The notes under the pieces were generated by a model, which did no database searches, was not told the DNA's origin, and saw nothing but the letters and a program-made list of their open reading frames with translations. From NCBI GenBank assembly GCA_046152925.1, contig JBJXFX010000106.1:1-15577 (forward strand): a stretch of DNA of 15,577 nt, given 5' to 3'. This document shows, in pieces, positions 1 through 7,430 of the stretch (positions within the stretch are counted from its first letter, which is position 1; the number at the start of each line of letters is the position of its first letter). This DNA is from CAMAUF01 sp046152925. GTDB taxonomy: Bacteria; Chloroflexota; Dehalococcoidia; Tepidiformales; Tepidiformaceae. Both the position numbers and the translations under genes were made by a program.

Positions 1-919
1 CCCTGGTCAGCGCCGCCTTTGGTCGCCTGGCCTCCCGGACGAGCGCTTCGAGGTGCTCAAGCGGGTCGGCGGGAGGTTGGACGCCCAACTCCGCGCGCAT
101 CCGGCCCACGTCGGCGACGAACCGCACGACTTCCGGCCCGCGCGCCGGGGCGATCTCCACCGAGGCCCTTGAGGTGCTCGCCGCAACGACGCGGCGCGCC
201 AGTTCGAGGATGGGCGTCCCTTGGCCGGAGCCGACGTTCGCGACCAGCCCCGGCGCACACGCGGCCGCCGCCAGCAGGGCGGACACCGCAACTTTGACGT
301 GCACGAAGTCGATCACCTGTTCGCCGCCGTACACCGTCAGCGGCTCGCCGTTCGCTGCGGCCTCCACCCAGCGCGGGATGACCCGGTCGCGGTCACCAGG
401 CCCGTACACGTTGGCGAAGCGCAGCGCGACGGCTTCCGCGACGCCGAACGTTCCCGCCGCGCTGAGGTAGGCCTCGCCAGCGGCTTTGCTCGCGCCATAC
501 GCGTTCTTCGGGAAGATCAGGGCTGACTCGTCGACAGGCAAGCGTCCGGGCTCGCCGTAGACTTCGCGCGAAGAGGAGAAGACGACGCGCCGCACCCCGG
601 CGCGGCCCGCTTCACGGACGACGTTCAGCGTGCCCAGGACGTTGGTCGTGAAGCTATAGTCGCTGTCCTGGACGGCGCCCATGACGTTCGACTGGGCCGC
701 AAGGTGGTAGACCAGCTCGTGGCCCGCGAGCACTTCCGCCAGCGCCGCCACGTCGCGGATGTCAGCTTCGAGGAAGCGCGCCTCCGCTGGGACGGTGGGC
801 CGGTCGCCGCGAAAGAGGTTGTCCATGACGGTGACGCGGTCCCCGCGCGCCACCAAGGCGGCGACCAGGTGACGTCCGATGAACCCCGCGCCGCCCGTGA
901 CCAACACGGCTCGGGTCAT
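1..919 (-). CDS. NAD-dependent sugar-nucleotide epimerase/dehydratase (extended SDR), 3' end cut by window
   Basis: My reverse-strand translation gives 306 codons from an ATG at 919 with no stop before base 2, so the C-terminus lies just outside the window. The N-terminus has the Rossmann motif GGAGFIG (residues 9-15) and an acidic residue ending beta-2 (VMDN, D33), followed by YHLAAQ (71-76). The catalytic set is SSSREVYG (S115-S117) with YGASK (Y141, K145). These define the extended SDR family of UDP-glucose 4-epimerase-like enzymes. The last visible residues (VADVGRMRAELG) match the usual 'D..+....LG' motif close to the family C-terminus, so only a few codons should be missing. The start codon overlaps the upstream gene's stop as ATGA, implying translational coupling with the UDP-glucuronate decarboxylase gene. 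A 4-epimerase acting on UDP-xylose or another UDP-sugar would fit that context, but the substrate is inferred and not visible in the sequence. Confidence 0.88.
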   Translation of the reverse strand, partial: MTRAVLVTGGAGFIGRHLVAALVARGDRVTVMDNLFRGDRPTVPAEARFLEADIRDVAALAEVLAGHELVYHLAAQSNVMGAVQDSDYSFTTNVLGTLNVVREAGRAGVRRVVFSSSREVYGEPGRLPVDESALIFPKNAYGASKAAGEAYLSAAGTFGVAEAVALRFANVYGPGDRDRVIPRWVEAAANGEPLTVYGGEQVIDFVHVKVAVSALLAAAACAPGLVANVGSGQGTPILELARRVVAASTSRASVEIAPARGPEVVRFVADVGRMRAELGVQPPADPLEHLEALVREARRPKAALTR

Positions 920-1881
920 CGAGCGTTGGCCAACGCTGGGAGCCGAAGCTCACTGCGAAACCATTCGATCGTCCGGTCGAGCCCTTCGCGGAGGCCGACC
1001 TGGGGCATCCAGCCGAGCATCCGGTTCGCCTTCTCGATCGCTGGCTGGCGGCGCTGTGGGTCGTCGCCGACGGCCGGCTCGACGAAGGTGAGTTGTGACG
1101 TGGAGCCAGCGAGGACGCGGATCAGCGAGGCGAACTCGAGGATCGTGTGCTCTTCTGGGTTCCCCAGGTTCATGACCTCGCCGGTGCAGCTCCAGCAGCC
1201 CATCGCCCGGACGAGCCCTTCGACAAGGTCTGAGACATAACAGAGCGACCGCGTCTGCGCGCCGTCGCCGTAGACGGTCATCGCCTCCCCAGAGAGTGCC
1301 TGGCGCACGAAGTTGGGAACAAGGCGGCCGTCGAACGGGTCGGAGCGCGGTCCGTAGGTGTTGAAGATCCGGACGACGCGGGCGTCGACGCCGCGGTCGC
1401 GGGCGAACACCATCGTCAGGGCCTCCGCGTAGCGCTTGCCCTCGTCGTACATGGAACGGGGCCCCGTGCTGCTCACGTTGCCGCGGTAGTCCTCGCGTTG
1501 GGGGTGTTCCAAAGGGTCGCCATACGCTTCGGAGGTGCTGGCCAAGAGGAAGCCCGCCCGGTCAGCTTGCGCTTTCTCCAGGAGATGGAGCGTGCCCTCG
1601 GAATTCACTCGCAGGGTCTCCAGCGGGTAGCGTTTGTACCCGGGAGGGCTGGCAGGGCTCGCGAGCTGGTAGACCTGGTCCACCCGTGGCAAACCGGGGA
1701 GCGGCGCCACGATGTCGCACTCGAGGAACGTCAGTCGCGGGTTCGCCCGCAGACTGGCGAGGTTGGCGAGCCGGCCCGTGCTCAGGTTGTCGAGCACGAG
1801 GACCTCGTGCCCGTCACCCAAGAGTCGTTCTGTGAGATGTGACCCGATGAACCCGGCGCCGCCGGCGACAAGGACACGCAT
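916..1881 (-). CDS. UDP-glucuronic acid decarboxylase (UDP-xylose synthase-like)
   Basis: A 321-residue extended SDR. It has GGAGFIG (7-13), the family signature LASPASPPGY (73-82), LLASTSEAYGDP (112-123), GPRSMYDEGKR (140-150, catalytic Y145 and K149), RIFNTYGPR (171-179) and YGDGAQTRSLCYVSDLVEGL (204-223). This motif run is typical of UXS-type enzymes, which oxidise and decarboxylate UDP-glucuronate and re-reduce it to UDP-xylose with bound NAD+ in the cytosol. The length is normal for the bacterial single-domain form. The ATG at 1881 is preceded by GGAGGGAG (complement of 1886-1893), a strong ribosome-binding site that fixes the start. The stop overlaps the start of the next epimerase gene by 4 bases, so the two form an operon for nucleotide-sugar supply to surface polysaccharide. 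The exact product (UDP-xylose or a related sugar) cannot be read from sequence alone. Confidence 0.92.
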   Translation of the reverse strand: MRVLVAGGAGFIGSHLTERLLGDGHEVLVLDNLSTGRLANLASLRANPRLTFLECDIVAPLPGLPRVDQVYQLASPASPPGYKRYPLETLRVNSEGTLHLLEKAQADRAGFLLASTSEAYGDPLEHPQREDYRGNVSSTGPRSMYDEGKRYAEALTMVFARDRGVDARVVRIFNTYGPRSDPFDGRLVPNFVRQALSGEAMTVYGDGAQTRSLCYVSDLVEGLVRAMGCWSCTGEVMNLGNPEEHTILEFASLIRVLAGSTSQLTFVEPAVGDDPQRRQPAIEKANRMLGWMPQVGLREGLDRTIEWFRSELRLPALANAR

Positions 1882-1940
1882 TGGACTCCCTCCGTACCCC
1901 AGGATGTCACCGGGACGGCGGGATCACGTTGCGGACTCGT

Positions 1941-2528
1941 TCAGGCTTCGTCGCCGAGGGCCGCGAGGAGGATGTCGCGGTCGTGCGCGGGCATCGGGAG
2001 CGCAACCGCTGCCGCCTGGCCAGGCGGGCTCATCTTTCGCCACGTTTTGCGCACGACATCAGGCAGCTTCGCGGGGTCGAGCTTGGTCGCGAGGCCAGCG
2101 AACTGCGTCTCGAGAAACACGAGGCAGAGCGCGTCTTCGAGCACCTGGGCTTCTGCGTCGCCCCTTGGGGCGCGCTTGGCGACGAGCTGTGCCGCCCGTT
2201 CCGAAGTGGCGGCATCAAGCCCCGCCCCGGCGAGGAGCGCCTGGAGCTCGCGGGCGTGGAAGCGGTGGAGGTCTTCGCGCCAGCGGAGATACGCATGCCG
2301 GCCCTCCGCGTAGCTCGATCGGGGCATCTCCCACCGGCGGAGGTGGTGGGCGCGGGCGGCGAGGCGGAGCGCCGGGCTCGCCTCGGGTGCGAGCCGCTCG
2401 ACCCACTCCGTCATCATCGCGGCGTGGACCAGCTCCTTTGGCCCGCGGCGCTCCCCAGCGATCAGCTCGTTCGGGTCGCAGGCGTTGGCCTCGTCGATGG
2501 CGGCGATCGCCTTGGTAAACGCGTCCAT
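1941..2528 (-). CDS. DUF4202 family protein
   Basis: A 195-residue protein from an ATG at 2528. Recognisable DUF4202 features in order are DPNE, RGPKELVHA, RLAARAHHLRRWEMPRSSY, YLRWREDLHRFHA, LEDALCLVFLE and KTWRKMSPPG. The conserved His and Trp residues resemble an HD-like helical fold, but I know of no established biochemical function. A GTG at 2546 would add six residues; I prefer 2528 because homologues begin at about MDAFTKAI and because a TATCCT -10 box lies only 9 bases upstream, which suggests a leaderless transcript. There is no Shine-Dalgarno before either codon. The gene is divergent from the CoA-transferase and lies 59 bp upstream of the nucleotide-sugar pair in the same direction. 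A functional link to sugars is therefore possible but unsupported. Confidence 0.85.
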   Translation of the reverse strand: MDAFTKAIAAIDEANACDPNELIAGERRGPKELVHAAMMTEWVERLAPEASPALRLAARAHHLRRWEMPRSSYAEGRHAYLRWREDLHRFHARELQALLAGAGLDAATSERAAQLVAKRAPRGDAEAQVLEDALCLVFLETQFAGLATKLDPAKLPDVVRKTWRKMSPPGQAAAVALPMPAHDRDILLAALGDEA

Positions 2529-2537
2529 AGTTGAATG

Positions 2538-2543
2538 AGGATA
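2538..2543 (-). promoter_or_regulatory. Candidate -10 box (TATCCT) for a leaderless DUF4202 transcript
   Basis: The reverse strand reads TATCCT, then 9 bases, then the ATG at 2528. Transcription starting about 7 bases after the box would leave a leader of only 2-3 nt. No convincing -35 hexamer is seen. Confidence 0.35.
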
Positions 2544-2569
2544 CACGAGCCGTGGGCTCGGCCGCGGGG

Positions 2570-2575
2570 TAGAAT
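2570..2575 (+). promoter_or_regulatory. -10 box (TAGAAT) for a near-leaderless CoA-transferase transcript
   Basis: GGTAGAAT ends 9 bases before the ATG at 2585, and no Shine-Dalgarno lies between. The same GGTAGAAT occurs before the class I aldolase gene (9570-9577), and GGTAGACT before the S41 protease gene (14176-14183). No clear TTGACA-like -35 is present. Confidence 0.5.
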
Positions 2576-2584
2576 CCCGCGCTC

Positions 2585-4813
2585 ATGGACCTGCTGCGCA
2601 ATCGCTCGTTCGCCGTCGCCTCGTTTCATGTCGCCGCCGCTTACGCCGGGTGGCTGCTTCGGCAGCTCGGGGCCCAAGTGGACCACGAAACGGCCCTCGA
2701 CCCGGAGGCGGAAGGGGCGTTCTTTGGCCAAGGCGCGCGATTCGGGACGGTTGGGCTCCCAAAAGGCCCGGGCCCAGCCCTAATTACCGACGCGCCCGTG
2801 ACGGACGCGAACCGGTCAGCGATCACCGCCCTCGCCGCCGAGCGCCCCGTGATTTGGATCACGCCGTGGGGCCTCGACAACGAGTGGGAAGCGCGGCCCT
2901 GGTCCGACCTTATGCTCGCGAGCGCGGGCGGCTGGGCCAGCGCCGTCGGCGAGCCCGGCCGCGACCCCCTCTCGCCCCCCGGTGCGCAGCCACAGTCGAT
3001 GTCGGCGCTGTATGCCGTCGTCCAGGCGATCATCGCCGAGTCGGCGCTCTGGCGCGGGGCTGGCAACGGGCTGACCGTCGTCTCGATGGTCGAGGCCGTC
3101 ACGGCGTCATGCATCTACGACACTGTGGCCTATCAGTTCTATGGCAACGTCCGAGAGCGCGCGGGCGACCGCTTCAGCAGGACCCAGCCGACGCAGATGA
3201 CGGCGCGGGCGAAAGACGGCTACATCGGGCTTCACTGCGCGCTGCACAATCAGTGGCTGGCGCTCTGCCGGCTGCTGGGCCACCCGGAGTTGGTCAGCGA
3301 CCCGAGGTTTGCGACCATCCCCGAGCGCTTCGCGAACCGCCGAGCGTTCGACGCCGACTACCTCCAGCCGTGGCTCAACAGCCGCACGCGCTGGGAGGCC
3401 TATCACGAGTTGCAGCGCGCGCGCATCCCGACCTCGGCCATCCCGAGCTTCGGCGAGGCGCTGGAGTGGGAACACCTCCAGGCCCGCGGGTTCTGGCAGA
3501 CCGTGACCACGCCGGCCGGGCGCGCCTTCCGCGTGCCAGGACCGCCGATCCGCGTCGAAGCCGCGCGTTCGGGGAGCCGCGCCGACATCAGCATCGGCCC
3601 CTGGGAACCGGGCAAGGTGCGCGTCGTCGACCTCTCGATGGGCTGGGCGGGGCCCTACGTCTCCCACATCCTCGCGTGCTACGGGGCCGACGTGATCAAG
3701 GTCGAGGCTTGCCAGAAGTTCGACTGGTGGCGCGGCTCCCGGCCGCCGGGCGACGACCCAACGCTGGCCCTCCACGAACGCAGCCACGTCTTCAACTCGG
3801 CAAATCGAGGCAAGCGCGGCCTCACCCTCAACCTTCGCGACCCTGAAGGCAATGCCCTCGCCCGGAAGCTGATCGCGACGGCCGACATCGTCGTCGAGAA
3901 CTTCATCTCCGGCGTGATGGAGAAGCTCGGCCTCACCTATGAGGCGCTAAGCGCCGAGAATCCAGGGCTCATCATGCTTCGTCAGCCGGGCTTCGGCTCC
4001 TGGGGCCCGGACGCCGAGTACGCCGTGGTCGGGCCGACGATCGAAGGGCAGTCGGGCCTCACGAGCATCCTCGGGTACCGCGACGGGATGCCGTTGCAGA
4101 TGAGCAACGCGCTCGGCGACCCAATCAGCGGCATCAACGGGGCGATTTCCGTCCTCGCGGCGCTCGAAGCCCGTTCCGTGGACGGCCGCGGCCGGCGCAT
4201 CGAGCTGGCGCAGATCGAAGGGTTCATGCCCTTTGTCGCGCCAGAGCTCATCGCCTGGCAGCGGGGCGAGCGCCGCGAGCCCGACGGGAACCGTCGTCCC
4301 GGCGCCACTCCGAGCGGCACATTCCAGGCAGGTGATGGCGACCGCTGGGTCGCGGTCGAGGTGCGGTCGGACGCCGAGTGGGCCAGGCTCGCCGCGGCTA
4401 TCGGTTGGGGAATCGGCGACCCGGCGCTCGCCACACAGGCCGGGCGCGCCGCCCGCGAGGGAGACGTCGAGGTGGCTTTCGCCGCGTGGGTGGCTGGGCG
4501 CACGCGGGACGAGGCGGTCGAGGCGCTGGCGCGCGCTGGAGTCACCGTCGCGCCCGTCCAGAACGAGCCGGACATCCTGGCCTTCGGCCCCTACGACCAG
4601 GCAGGCTTCTACGTCGGCTACGACCGCGAGCACGTCGGGTATCAGCTCTACCCCTCGCTGCCGATGCGCGGGGACGGTGGACGGCCGTTGCCCCCGACGG
4701 CGGCGCCAACGCTCGGGCAACATAACGTCGAAGTGCTCACGCGCATGGGCCTCAACGGCGACCAAATTGCGACGCTGGAGGCGGCGCACGTCATCGGCAC
4801 GCGTCCTGTCTAG
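2585..4813 (+). CDS. Tandem two-domain CaiB/BaiF (family III) CoA-transferase
   Basis: A 742-residue fusion of two family III CoA-transferase modules. These enzymes move CoA between carboxylic acids through an aspartyl/glutamyl-CoA anhydride. The C-terminal module (about 345-742) is canonical: VVDLSMGWAGPYVSHILACYGADVIKVE (347-374), then SANRGKRGLTLNLRDPEG (405-422), ADIVVENF (433-440), and RRIELAQIEGFM with E545 where Frc/CaiB have the catalytic Asp. The N-terminal module (1-325) is degenerate. Its start (AAAYAGWLLRQLGAQVDHE) only loosely matches the CoA-binding strand, the NR.K..LTL segment is missing, and VVSMVEAV carries E170 at the equivalent site. It still keeps a recognisable C-terminal lobe (DGYIGLHC, QWLALCRLLG, RIPTSAIPS). 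The acyl substrate is unknown. The phaC gene 175 bp downstream on the same strand suggests a role in acyl-CoA metabolism. Confidence 0.9.
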   Translation: MDLLRNRSFAVASFHVAAAYAGWLLRQLGAQVDHETALDPEAEGAFFGQGARFGTVGLPKGPGPALITDAPVTDANRSAITALAAERPVIWITPWGLDNEWEARPWSDLMLASAGGWASAVGEPGRDPLSPPGAQPQSMSALYAVVQAIIAESALWRGAGNGLTVVSMVEAVTASCIYDTVAYQFYGNVRERAGDRFSRTQPTQMTARAKDGYIGLHCALHNQWLALCRLLGHPELVSDPRFATIPERFANRRAFDADYLQPWLNSRTRWEAYHELQRARIPTSAIPSFGEALEWEHLQARGFWQTVTTPAGRAFRVPGPPIRVEAARSGSRADISIGPWEPGKVRVVDLSMGWAGPYVSHILACYGADVIKVEACQKFDWWRGSRPPGDDPTLALHERSHVFNSANRGKRGLTLNLRDPEGNALARKLIATADIVVENFISGVMEKLGLTYEALSAENPGLIMLRQPGFGSWGPDAEYAVVGPTIEGQSGLTSILGYRDGMPLQMSNALGDPISGINGAISVLAALEARSVDGRGRRIELAQIEGFMPFVAPELIAWQRGERREPDGNRRPGATPSGTFQAGDGDRWVAVEVRSDAEWARLAAAIGWGIGDPALATQAGRAAREGDVEVAFAAWVAGRTRDEAVEALARAGVTVAPVQNEPDILAFGPYDQAGFYVGYDREHVGYQLYPSLPMRGDGGRPLPPTAAPTLGQHNVEVLTRMGLNGDQIATLEAAHVIGTRPV

Positions 4814-4837
4814 ACCGGCGCCTTCCCAGCCCTGCCG

Positions 4838-4851
4838 AAATCCGCGGATTT
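4838..4851. repeat. Perfect 14-bp palindrome (AAATCCGCGGATTT)
   Basis: A self-complementary 14-mer 24 bases after the CoA-transferase stop and about 137 bases before phaC. It could be an operator for a dimeric regulator. It could also act as a short hairpin (5-bp stem, CGCG loop, followed by ATCTTCCT) that weakly terminates the upstream transcript. Confidence 0.55.
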
Positions 4852-4881
4852 ATCTTCCTGACGCACAGCCGTAATCGTGCG

Positions 4882-4911
4882 TTCACGAGCCGCCGCTACG
4901 GTTTTCATAGT
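4882..4911 (+). promoter_or_regulatory. Possible phaC promoter
   Basis: TTCACG (4882-4887), an 18-base spacer, then CATAGT (4906-4911); each hexamer matches four of six consensus positions. The leader to phaC would be about 70 nt. The evidence is weak, and the gene may also be read from the CoA-transferase promoter. Confidence 0.25.
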
Positions 4912-4988
4912 GCATATCGATGTGGCCCTGTTCTTCACATGGGCTGGCTTCTGCACACTCGATCTACGCTTCTTGGAGGGCGCTTACT

Positions 4989-6152
4989 ATGACCACAACG
5001 ACTGAGACGCGGCCGGCCGCGCCACTCGCCCCAGTGGCCGTCACCCTGTCGCCCGCCGCTCGCACCCCCATCGAGCCGTCCGTTATCCCCTTCGACCCGG
5101 AGGTCGCGACACGCGTCCGGACCGAGGTCGACCGCGCGATTCAACGCTCGGTGAAAGGCCTTGAGTACCTCACCACCGGCGACCCGGCCGTAGGGCAGAC
5201 CCCGAAGGACATCATCTACTCGCGCGGGACGCTCAAGCTCTATCGTTACCGGCCGCTGGCAGACGAGGTTTACCGCGTCCCGGTGCTGCTCGTGATGTCG
5301 CTCGTGAGCAAGCCGTACATCCTCGACCTGACGCCGGGCCAGAGCCTGGTCGAATTCCTCCTCCGCCAGGGCTTCGATGTCTTCATGATCGACTGGGGCG
5401 TCCCGCGCCCGGAGGACCGCCGCCTTACGATCGAGGACTACGTCCTCGATTTCATCCCCGACTGCATCAGCCGCGTGCAGCAGGTGACGGCTGAGTCCGA
5501 GGTCTCGATCGTCGGGTACTGCATGGGCGGCCTTCTCGCGTCGCTCTACGCCGCGACCCACCCGGCCGGGCCCCTGAAGAACCTGGCCTGCTTCACGACG
5601 CCCATCAACTACGACGGGATGGGCCTGCAACGCCAATGGGCTGACCCGCGGTACTTCGATGTCGACCGCGTTGTCGACACGCTCGGCAACGTCCCGCCAG
5701 AGCTGCTCTCCGCCTCGTTCGACATGCTTCGTCCGGCGTCGCGTGTCGCCGGCCAGATTCGCCTCTGGGACAACATGTGGAACGACGAGTTCACGAAATC
5801 GTTCCGGCTCTTCGACCGCTGGGCCGCGGACCAGATCCCGTTCCCGGGCGAGTGCTTCCGCCAGACCACCAAGGACCTGATGTGGGCGAACAAGCTCGTG
5901 AAGGGTGAGATGACGGTCGGCGGCCGGCCAGCGCGCTTGGAGGACATCACCGTCCCGGTGCTCCACGTGGCGGCCGAACACGACCACATCGTCCCCGCTG
6001 AGGCATCTCGCGACTTCATCGAGCTCGTCGGCAGCGCGGACAAGCAGGAAATCGTGATGAAGGGCGGCCACGTCAGCCTGGTGGCTGGCGGCAACGCGAT
6101 GTACCGCCTCTGGCCGAAACTCGACCGCTGGCTCGCTGACCGCTCCTGCTGA
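4989..6152 (+). CDS. phaC: Poly(3-hydroxyalkanoate) synthase, class III-like PhaC subunit
   Basis: A 387-residue alpha/beta-hydrolase that polymerises (R)-3-hydroxyacyl-CoA into polyhydroxyalkanoate granules. The lipase-like box is GYCMGG (176-181) with Cys178 as nucleophile. The other triad members are Asp332 in VAAEHDHIVP and His361 in KGGHVSLVAG. Family motifs VFMIDWGVP (131-139), CFTTPINYDG (201-210) and LWDNMWNDEF (259-268) are also present. The size fits class III/IV synthases (about 355-390 aa) and not class I/II (above 550 aa). Residues 1-35 are Ala/Pro/Thr-rich and probably disordered. The ATG at 4989 has a good SD (GGAGGG, 4975-4980, 8-base gap); an in-frame start near 4920 would lack one. 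Class III enzymes need PhaE and class IV need PhaR, but neither partner nor phaA/phaB is in the window. Confidence 0.93.
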   Translation: MTTTTETRPAAPLAPVAVTLSPAARTPIEPSVIPFDPEVATRVRTEVDRAIQRSVKGLEYLTTGDPAVGQTPKDIIYSRGTLKLYRYRPLADEVYRVPVLLVMSLVSKPYILDLTPGQSLVEFLLRQGFDVFMIDWGVPRPEDRRLTIEDYVLDFIPDCISRVQQVTAESEVSIVGYCMGGLLASLYAATHPAGPLKNLACFTTPINYDGMGLQRQWADPRYFDVDRVVDTLGNVPPELLSASFDMLRPASRVAGQIRLWDNMWNDEFTKSFRLFDRWAADQIPFPGECFRQTTKDLMWANKLVKGEMTVGGRPARLEDITVPVLHVAAEHDHIVPAEASRDFIELVGSADKQEIVMKGGHVSLVAGGNAMYRLWPKLDRWLADRSC

Positions 6153-6182
6153 TACAGGCTGGCCGCCGGTTCGTGGCGACGA

Positions 6183-7430
6183 CTACGTGTTGTTCGCCGC
6201 GACCGGCTGGAGCCGGATCGTGAACGTCGTGCCGATTCCTACGGTCGACGCGACATCCACGCTGCCGCCCATGTTCTGGACGAGCTCCTTCACGATCGCG
6301 AGCCCAAGCCCAGTGCCGCCCTCGCGGCGGCTGCGGCCCCGGTCAACGCGGTAGAAGCGGTCGAAAAGGTTGGGCAGTTGGTCAGGGGCGATGCCCGCAC
6401 CGCCGTCCTCGACAGCGATCTCCGGCCTGCCGCCGGGAGCACGCAGGTGCACGACGACGCTCGACCCCTCGCCGGCGTACTTGATGGCGTTATCCACGAG
6501 GTTGAGCACGCAGCGGAAAAGACGGTCGGGCTCGGCCATCGCCTCGATATCGCGTGCTTCGGCGGCGACGGAGAGCGTCACGGAGCGCCGCGCCGCGAGT
6601 TCATCAAGCTCGGAGACCACGCCCGAAGCAACCGACCCGAGGTGGACCGGTTCTAGCTCCGGCGAAACGTTCTCGTTGGTCGAGAGAATCAGCAGGTCGT
6701 CCGAGAGGCGGGTGAGACGTTCCGTTTGCTGCTTCACGGTGTCGAGCAGCACCCGGTAGTCGCCTTCGGCGAGCTCGCCGTCCATCTCGGCCACCTCGAT
6801 GTTCATGCGGATGGCGGCAAGCGGCGTCCGCAACTCGTGCGAGGCGTTCTCGATGAAGCGCCGTTGCTGGTCGAAGGAGCGCTCGAGCCGGTCGATCATG
6901 GAGTCGAAGGTCTCGGCGAGGGCCTTGAGCTCGTCATCGGGGCCTTCGTGGTTGATCCGCCGGCTGAGGTTTGTCGCGCTGATTTCCGAGGCGATCCGCG
7001 TGATGTCGCGGACGGGCCGCAGCATCATCCCCGAAAGTACATAGCCGCCCACACCCGAAGCCAGCGCCAGGCCGACGACGGCGATCAACGACCAGGTGCG
7101 CAACGTATCGAGGTTCTGGGCGTTGATGTCGTCGGCCGCCTCGCCGAGGGTGAGGCGCGCCCCCAGCGTGACGGTCTGGCCGGGCCCGCGCGGCACGGCT
7201 TCGAACTCGATGCCCTTGAGCTGGCGGCCACCAATGGTGATCTCTTGGGGTTGATCCAACCGTGCGGCGATATTGAGGGCCACCACAAACGCGATCCCAA
7301 AGACGAGCAGGAGGCTCGAATACCAAACCGTCAGCCGGAAGCGGACCGTCCGTGTGAACGCGGAAAAACGTGACCAATCCGTCCTAGAGGACGTAGCCCT
7401 TGCCGCGGATGGTTTCGATAAGCTGGTCAC
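6183..7430 (-). CDS. HAMP-domain sensor histidine kinase
   Basis: A 415-residue membrane kinase. TM1 is about residues 35-56 and TM2 about 113-134, enclosing a short (about 55 aa) external loop with no recognised sensor fold. HAMP (about 135-187) and HisKA follow, with the H-box ENASHELRTP (phospho-His198). The HATPase domain has an N-box (NLVDNAIKY, N314), G1 (EDGGAGIAPD, D342), F-box (LFDRFYRVDRGRS) and G2 (GGTGLGLAIV). All key residues are present, so it should be active. It begins with GTG at 7430, inside the 3' end of the response regulator gene (47-base overlap), with a weak GAAGGG a few bases upstream. No later in-frame ATG or GTG precedes TM1, so the overlap looks real. It ends 30 bp from the convergent phaC stop. 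The stimulus is unknown. Confidence 0.94.
   Translation of the reverse strand: MTSLSKPSAARATSSRTDWSRFSAFTRTVRFRLTVWYSSLLLVFGIAFVVALNIAARLDQPQEITIGGRQLKGIEFEAVPRGPGQTVTLGARLTLGEAADDINAQNLDTLRTWSLIAVVGLALASGVGGYVLSGMMLRPVRDITRIASEISATNLSRRINHEGPDDELKALAETFDSMIDRLERSFDQQRRFIENASHELRTPLAAIRMNIEVAEMDGELAEGDYRVLLDTVKQQTERLTRLSDDLLILSTNENVSPELEPVHLGSVASGVVSELDELAARRSVTLSVAAEARDIEAMAEPDRLFRCVLNLVDNAIKYAGEGSSVVVHLRAPGGRPEIAVEDGGAGIAPDQLPNLFDRFYRVDRGRSRREGGTGLGLAIVKELVQNMGGSVDVASTVGIGTTFTIRLQPVAANNT

Noticed and set aside
1712..2518. Forward-strand frame of 268 codons across the uxs and DUF4202 genes
   Set aside because: The Arg/Gly/Pro/Ser-rich low-complexity translation is antisense to two genes with family motifs.
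4861..4882. Inverted repeat ACGCAC-10-GTGCGT upstream of phaC
   Set aside because: A 6-bp arm with a 10-base gap is expected often by chance in this composition, and no supporting promoter geometry was found.
4920..4988. Upstream in-frame start for phaC at 4920
   Set aside because: It has no Shine-Dalgarno, whereas GGAGGG sits 8 bases before the ATG at 4989. The extra 23 residues do not resemble PhaC.
4935..6071. 378-codon reverse-strand frame across phaC
   Set aside because: It lies opposite the complete catalytic PhaC frame. The Val/Arg/Asp/His-rich translation shows no family resemblance.
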